From assembly GCA_035763125.1 (NCBI GenBank), contig DASUBU010000247.1, forward strand, positions 1 to 9,665: a stretch of DNA of 9,665 nt. The letters are read 5' to 3'. This document shows, in pieces, positions 6,144-9,665 of this stretch (its first letter is position 1; each line of letters starts with the position of its first letter). A program made the position numbers and the translations under genes. The notes under the pieces were generated by a model. The model saw only the letters and a program-made list of their open reading frames with translations. It made no database searches and was not told the DNA's origin. The DNA comes from SMAG-U1939 sp035763125. Its GTDB lineage: Bacteria > Chloroflexota > Ktedonobacteria > Ktedonobacterales > JADMIN01.

Positions 6144-7199
6144 TCATAGCGCGAAGGCCGGAGCCAGCACCGCATGCAGCAGCCGCCCGGCATCGTGGCG
6201 GACGAAGTGGCCACCGTGGACGGCCAGCAGCGGCTCGACGATCACGTCCGGCACGAGCTGGCGGACCTCGTCTACGTCCGGCTGGACGGAGTGCTGCTGC
6301 TTGGCGGCGTAGAGATCGAGCAGGTCCGGCGGGAATGAGCCGTCGTGCAGGATCACGCGATCCACACGCCCGCCGAGGTAGCGATGAATCTCGCGCACGA
6401 AGTCCGAGGCGCGGAAACCATCGGTCTCGCCATGCTTGGTCATCAGGTTGCAGACGTAGACCTTCTGTGCCTCGGATGCGCGGATCGCGTCGGCGACGCC
6501 CTGCACGAGCAACCCCGGTAAGACGCTGGTGTAGAGGTCGCCGGGACCGATGATGATCACGTCGGCGCGGCGGATCGCCCGGATCGCTTCGTTGCAGGCA
6601 GGTGGATCCTCTTCCAGGTAAACGCTCGTAATGCGCGGCAGCGGCCCAGACTCGCGCTCGCCGCGCGTGTCAATCTCGCTTTCCCTGCTGATGTGCGTGC
6701 CGTCCTCCAGCCCGGCGGCGAGCGTGGCTTGCGCCAGCGTCACGGGCAGCACCATGCCGGCAGTGTCGAGGATCTCCTGGGCGTCTTGGATCGCCCAGAG
6801 CAGGTTGCCCTCGTTGATATCCTGCAGGGCCGAGATGAGCAGATTGCCGAGACTATGGCCGCCCACACCGTTGCGCGCGGCACCATCGGCGCCCGGCGGA
6901 CCCTCGCGGAAGCGATAGGCGAAGAGGTCGCGCCAGAGCGTGCCCTTGCGCGAGAGCGCGACGAGCGCCTGGCGCAGATCGCCGAGTGGGAGCTGGCCGA
7001 ATTCGTCCATCAGGCGGCGCGAGCTGCCGCCGCTATCGGCCATGCTCACAATCGCGGTGATCGCGCAGGGGTAGTGCTTGAGGTGTGAGAGCAGCGCGAA
7101 AGGGCCAGTGCCCCCACCAATCGTCACCACGCGCTTGTCACGCAGACGCTGCGCCGCCTGGCTGTCAGCCGCCGCATCCTCCTGCCCAGTCGGATCCAT
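6144..7199 (-). CDS. yvcK: YvcK/CofD-like gluconeogenesis factor
   Basis: A 351-residue cytoplasmic protein of the YvcK family (CofD-like Rossmann fold). Bacillus YvcK is needed for growth on gluconeogenic carbon sources and normal shape; it and mycobacterial CuvA bind UDP-sugars. Motifs: VVTIGGGTGPFALL (24-37), MADSGGSSRRL (53-63), LPLGDLRQALVALS (70-83), GHSLGNLLISAL (114-125), TLAAGLEDG (159-167), GPGDLYTSVLPGLLV (218-232, normally GPGSLYTSVLPNLLV) and KVYVCNLMTKHGETDGF (246-262). The start is the ATG ending at 7199, with AGGGGG 5 bases upstream (7205-7210). An in-frame start 17 codons earlier lacks such a site and would add a basic, unrelated leader. The usual partners rapZ and whiA are not adjacent; instead pspA-pspAA lie upstream. 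True CofD is unlikely, because the nucleotide loops match YvcK. Confidence 0.93.
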   Translation of the reverse strand: MDPTGQEDAAADSQAAQRLRDKRVVTIGGGTGPFALLSHLKHYPCAITAIVSMADSGGSSRRLMDEFGQLPLGDLRQALVALSRKGTLWRDLFAYRFREGPPGADGAARNGVGGHSLGNLLISALQDINEGNLLWAIQDAQEILDTAGMVLPVTLAQATLAAGLEDGTHISRESEIDTRGERESGPLPRITSVYLEEDPPACNEAIRAIRRADVIIIGPGDLYTSVLPGLLVQGVADAIRASEAQKVYVCNLMTKHGETDGFRASDFVREIHRYLGGRVDRVILHDGSFPPDLLDLYAAKQQHSVQPDVDEVRQLVPDVIVEPLLAVHGGHFVRHDAGRLLHAVLAPAFAL

Positions 7200-7270
7200 C
7201 GCTGCCCCCTCTTTGCGCGCGCCTGGCCGCCGGCATGCCCGCCGCCGCACGTATGCGCGGCGCGCAGCCC

Positions 7271-7276
7271 ATTATG
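7271..7276 (-). promoter_or_regulatory. Possible -10 box for yvcK
   Basis: On the minus strand CATAAT lies about 72 bases before the yvcK start, inside the 126-base pspAA-yvcK gap. It is the best TATAAT match in an otherwise very GC-rich gap. No clear -35 box is found at 16-18 bases, so confidence is low. If real, yvcK can be transcribed apart from pspA-pspAA. Confidence 0.25.
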
Positions 7277-7325
7277 CGACCGGCGCGCGGAGCAGTGATA
7301 GCCCGCCACCCGAAAAGGCCACCGC

Positions 7326-7616
7326 CTACTCGCTCGGTTGGCGTTGCTGCGCTTCGATGGTATGCAGGCGCGCTTTGGCCTCGTCGAGCGACATATCAGG
7401 CGCGGGGACGATGAGATCCGACGCAACCACCTCGTCAATCGGCAGTGGCTGGCCGTTCGCTTTGACATAGTCAACCAGGCGGTCCAGCGCGGAAGCGAAG
7501 GCAGCCTGGTCGCCCGCAGCCATCGCCGCATCCATCGCATCGTCGAGCTGATCTATCTGCGCAAGCTTGCTATCGTCGAGGCGGTACTGGTTATCGGCCA
7601 TGATACGCACGATCAT
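7326..7616 (-). CDS. pspAA: PspA-associated protein PspAA
   Basis: A 96-residue acidic soluble protein matching the small PspA-associated (PspAA) domain family, usually encoded beside pspA. Features: start MIVRIMADNQYRLDDSKL, a short strand then helices; an acidic helix IDQLDDAMDAAMAAGD (21-36); LDRLVDYVKANGQPLPIDEV (44-63); and an ending around ASDLIVPAPDMSLDEAKARL (65-84), close to the usual SDLVLPPPDASLEE form. The ATG has GGGGAGG 6 bases upstream. It begins 17 bases after the pspA stop, so the two are almost certainly co-transcribed and translated in proportion. PspAA is inferred to bind or tune PspA in membrane-stress response; its biochemical role is little known. No membrane segment is present. 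Confidence 0.85.
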   Translation of the reverse strand: MIVRIMADNQYRLDDSKLAQIDQLDDAMDAAMAAGDQAAFASALDRLVDYVKANGQPLPIDEVVASDLIVPAPDMSLDEAKARLHTIEAQQRQPSE

Positions 7617-7633
7617 CTGGCGCCTCCCCTCGC

Positions 7634-8401
7634 TTAGCCCTGCTGCTGGGTCTGGCCATCAGCGGAAGCCGGTGGCAGTTGTTGCGGCTGGTCCTGGCCC
7701 GCGGGGAGCTGCATCTGCGACTTCAACTCGGCGAGCTGGCGGTCTACCTCGGTCTTGCTGGTGAGCGCGGCGAGCTGCGCATCAATCTGGTCGCCGCCGG
7801 CGCCGATCTGCGGCAGTGCGCCTTCCTCGGTGAGCTGGTCCAGCGCCTGGGCACGCGCCTGCATCTGCAGCACGCGGTCTTGCGCGCGCTCGACCGCCAT
7901 ATTGACGTCCGACATCTCCTCAGAGAGGCCGGTGGCCGCCTCCTGGATGCGCACCTGCGCCTGGGCCGCGCCGTACTGCGCCTTGACCATCTCCTTCTGC
8001 GTGCGGAAGGACTCGACACGCGACTCCAGCCGCTGCTGCATCACCAGGAACTTCTCCTGCTGCTCCTTGAGCTGGCCGATCTGCTGCTCGAAGCCGACGA
8101 GCTGCGACTGCAACGCCTGCTTGCGCTCCAGCGCGGCGCGCGCGAGGTCTTCGCGGCTCATCGAGAGCGCCTGGCGGGCCTGGCTGTCGTACTTGTCAAT
8201 GTCGGCCTGAGTCTTGGCCTGCTGCAGCTCCAGGCGCTTCTCGCTGGTGACGACGTCGGCGATGCTGCGACGCAGGTTCTGGAGCTGCTCGAGCTGCTTC
8301 TGGTAGGAGTAGTCCAGCGTCGCGCCGGGATCCTCCGCGCGATCCAGGAAGCTACTCATCATGGTCTTGATGTAGTTGGTGAAGCGAGAGAGTACGCCCA
8401 C
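7634..8401 (-). CDS. pspA: PspA/IM30 (Vipp1) family membrane-stress protein
   Basis: A 255-residue PspA/IM30 protein, a bacterial ESCRT-III relative that coats and stabilises the inner leaflet of the cytoplasmic membrane under stress. The N-terminal amphipathic helix (about 1-24, VGVLSRFTNYIKTMMSSFLD) precedes the conserved RAEDPGATLDYSYQKQLEQL region (21-40). A long coiled coil rich in Gln, Glu, Arg and Ala then runs to about residue 190. The last 20 or so residues are Gln/Pro-rich and probably disordered. I place the start at GTG 8401-8399 because GGAGGAGG lies 7 bases before it and the sequence from VGVLSRF is the normal family start. A GTG 13 codons earlier (8440) would add an MTTTNFPPGGGTA leader but has no ribosome binding site. 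pspAA follows 17 bases downstream. No pspB, pspC or pspF is visible. Confidence 0.93.
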   Translation of the reverse strand: MGVLSRFTNYIKTMMSSFLDRAEDPGATLDYSYQKQLEQLQNLRRSIADVVTSEKRLELQQAKTQADIDKYDSQARQALSMSREDLARAALERKQALQSQLVGFEQQIGQLKEQQEKFLVMQQRLESRVESFRTQKEMVKAQYGAAQAQVRIQEAATGLSEEMSDVNMAVERAQDRVLQMQARAQALDQLTEEGALPQIGAGGDQIDAQLAALTSKTEVDRQLAELKSQMQLPAGQDQPQQLPPASADGQTQQQG

Positions 8402-8454
8402 TGCGGTGCCTCCTCCAGGCGGGAAATTCGTCGTCGTCACATTGGCTGGCGCGC

Positions 8455-8477
8455 GGGCGCGGTCATCGCGCCCCTAC
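8455..8477. repeat. Palindromic GTAGGGGCG-type repeat, unit 1
   Basis: On the plus strand GGGCGCG (8455-8461), loop GTCAT, CGCGCCC (8467-8473), then CTAC; read on the minus strand it begins GTAGGGGCG. It lies in the phosphomannomutase-pspA gap and is followed 28 bases on by a second unit with the same outer sequence but a different stem and loop. Confidence 0.7.
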
Positions 8478-8482
8478 GGGGT

Positions 8483-8505
8483 GGGCGTCCGGTGGACGCC
8501 CCTAC
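8483..8505. repeat. Palindromic GTAGGGGCG-type repeat, unit 2
   Basis: On the plus strand GGGCGTCC (8483-8490), loop GGT, GGACGCCC (8494-8501), then CTAC; read on the minus strand it begins GTAGGGGCGTCC. The outer GGGCG and CGCCCCTAC ends equal those of unit 1, while the inner stem differs in a way that keeps pairing. This is typical of dispersed intergenic palindromic repeats (REP/MITE-like). Confidence 0.7.
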
Positions 8506-8525
8506 AGTGGTACGTCTGCGATTCG

Positions 8526-8541
8526 ATCAGGGTTGCCTGAT
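8526..8541 (-). terminator. Small hairpin after the phosphomannomutase gene
   Basis: ATCAGG and CCTGAT form a perfect 6-bp stem with a 4-base loop, 20 bases downstream of the phosphomannomutase stop on the minus strand. No T tract follows, so it is weak alone. With the two GC hairpins beyond it, it may reduce readthrough into pspA. Confidence 0.3.
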
Positions 8542-8561
8542 GTGGGTCGCCTCGCAGCGTC

Positions 8562-9665
8562 TCAGGCGTGGCGGATCAGCGCGAGCAGCTCGTCGCGGCG
8601 CTGCTCCATCTCCGCGCTGCTGTCGGCCTCCACATTCAGACGCAAGAACGGTTCCGTGTTTGACGGGCGAATGTTGGCCCACCACGTCGGGAACGAGATG
8701 GTGATGCCGTCGAGCTTGTCAATCTCGGCCCCTTGCGCCGCGTAGCGCGCGATCAGCTCGTCCAGCTTGGCCTGCTGGTCGGCCACCCGCGAGTTGATCT
8801 CGCCGCTGCGGAAACGCTTGTCCACGCGCGCCAGCAGCTCCGAGAGCGTCTGACCACTCATGCTGATCAGCTCGATGGCGATCAGCGCGGCGATCAGGCC
8901 GGAGTCGGCGTACCAGTTGTCGCGGAAGTAGAAGTGGCCGGAATGCTCGCCGCCGAAGATGGCATTCTCTTGCCGCATCTGCGCTTTGATGAACGAGTGG
9001 CCCACCCGCGTGCGGATGCCCTTGCCGCCCTCCGCCAGGATGACCTCCGGCACACTGCGCGAACAGATCGCGTTGTAGAGGACCGTGCTGCCTGGGGCAC
9101 GACGCAGCAAACTCTGGGCCACCAGCGCCGTCACCATATCGCCGCCAACTAGCGTGCCGTGCTCGTCCACCAGAAACATGCGATCGGCGTCGCCATCGAA
9201 GGCGATACCGAGGTCGCAGCGCTCCTCCACCACGCGCTTGCGCAGCTCGCGGGTGTTCTCGGGCTCGATGGGACTGGCCGGATGGTTGGGGAAGGTGCCG
9301 TCTAGCTCGAAGTAGAGCGGAACCAGCGTGCAGGGCAAGTGCTCGAAGACCTTGGGCACGATCATGCCAGCCATGCCGTTGCCGGCATCCACCGCCACCT
9401 TCAGCGGCTTGACGCGCGCCACGTCAATGAACGAGAGCACGTGACGCACGTAGTCGTCGGCCACATCGCGCGCAATCACCCGGCCGTGACGCGCGGGCGT
9501 CTCGAACTGGCCCGCCACAGCCAGATCGCGGATGGCAAAGCCGCCTGTCTCGCTGCTGATTGCCACAGCGTCGGCGCGGCACATCTTGAAGCCGTTGTCC
9601 TGCGCGGGATTGTGCGAGGCGGTGATCATCACGCCGGCCGGATAGCCGAACTTGCCGACCGCGAA
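8562..9665 (-). CDS. manB: Phosphomannomutase/phosphoglucomutase, 5' end outside the window
   Basis: An alpha-D-phosphohexomutase interconverting mannose-6-phosphate/mannose-1-phosphate and probably the glucose phosphates, supplying GDP-mannose or UDP-glucose for glycans. The visible part is 367 residues, open to the right edge; family length of about 450-460 suggests roughly 90 N-terminal residues are missing. Numbering from the edge: GVMITASHNP carries the phosphorylated serine (residue 17), FDGDADRMF (156-164) is the Mg2+ loop, GGEHSGHFYF (238-247) is the sugar-binding loop and NIRPSNTEPFLRLNVEAD (331-348) is the phosphate-binding domain 4. The GEHSGH loop and the WW.N.RPSNTEP ending favour the PMM/PGM (ManB/AlgC) group over GlmM. 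All four active-site loops are intact. The next gene, pspA, is 160 bases away, so one operon is possible but unproven. Confidence 0.93.
   Translation of the reverse strand, partial: FAVGKFGYPAGVMITASHNPAQDNGFKMCRADAVAISSETGGFAIRDLAVAGQFETPARHGRVIARDVADDYVRHVLSFIDVARVKPLKVAVDAGNGMAGMIVPKVFEHLPCTLVPLYFELDGTFPNHPASPIEPENTRELRKRVVEERCDLGIAFDGDADRMFLVDEHGTLVGGDMVTALVAQSLLRRAPGSTVLYNAICSRSVPEVILAEGGKGIRTRVGHSFIKAQMRQENAIFGGEHSGHFYFRDNWYADSGLIAALIAIELISMSGQTLSELLARVDKRFRSGEINSRVADQQAKLDELIARYAAQGAEIDKLDGITISFPTWWANIRPSNTEPFLRLNVEADSSAEMEQRRDELLALIRHA

Noticed and set aside
7200..7325. Additional small gene in the pspAA-yvcK gap
   Set aside because: Open frames here are very Arg-rich, lack ribosome binding sites, and match nothing recognisable.
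7679..8704. 341-codon open frame on the plus strand opposite pspA and the phosphomannomutase end
   Set aside because: Leu/Arg-rich repetitive translation produced by the antisense of the PspA coiled coil; it crosses two real genes and the repeat region.

Overview
High-GC bacterial chromosomal DNA carrying ten recognisable genes in two convergent blocks. The organism is most likely a member of the Chloroflexota or a nearby high-GC lineage. This is an inference from three things: a PspA paired with the small PspAA partner, a stand-alone YvcK-type protein with an ADSGGSS loop, and GTAGGGGCG-type palindromic repeats. No single gene proves the taxon. Starts are mixed ATG and GTG, and nearly every gene has a strong purine-rich Shine-Dalgarno sequence, which fixes most starts.

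Plus strand, left to right. The 3' end of an acyl-CoA dehydrogenase gene (3-233) is followed by a small broken gene (275-518) whose two halves lie in different frames. Two tandemly duplicated membrane proteins follow (585-1166 and 1234-1806), each with a Pro/Gly/Tyr-rich N-terminus and a DUF4870 (Tic20-like) domain. Next come a fructose-6-phosphate aldolase/transaldolase family enzyme (1884-2570), a soluble GAF-type sensor histidine kinase (2704-4509), a DedA-family membrane protein (4712-5515) and a small VOC/glyoxalase-fold protein (5680-6069). A long symmetrical hairpin (6092-6125) then separates the two convergent blocks.

Minus strand, in the order of transcription. A phosphomannomutase/phosphoglucomutase gene enters from the right edge (9665-8562, 5' part missing). 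After a 160-base gap with two tandem hairpin repeats come pspA (8401-7634) and, 17 bases later, pspAA (7616-7326). The gluconeogenesis-factor gene yvcK (7199-6144) follows after 126 bases.

The minus-strand block has an envelope theme: sugar-phosphate supply for glycan precursors, membrane-stress response (PspA-PspAA), and a UDP-sugar-linked regulator of carbon flux and wall synthesis (YvcK). The plus-strand block mixes carbon metabolism, a sensor kinase and membrane proteins. It is probably several transcription units, since hairpins and promoter-like sequences fall between the genes. There is no gene-free stretch over 300 bases; the longest gap is about 200 bases (4510-4711). I saw no tRNA, rRNA, CRISPR array, transposase or phage gene. 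The genes are mostly ordinary. The most notable points are the DUF4870 tandem array with its frameshifted neighbour, the tandem GTAGGGGCG hairpins, and an aldolase carrying FSA-type rather than transaldolase-type active-site residues.
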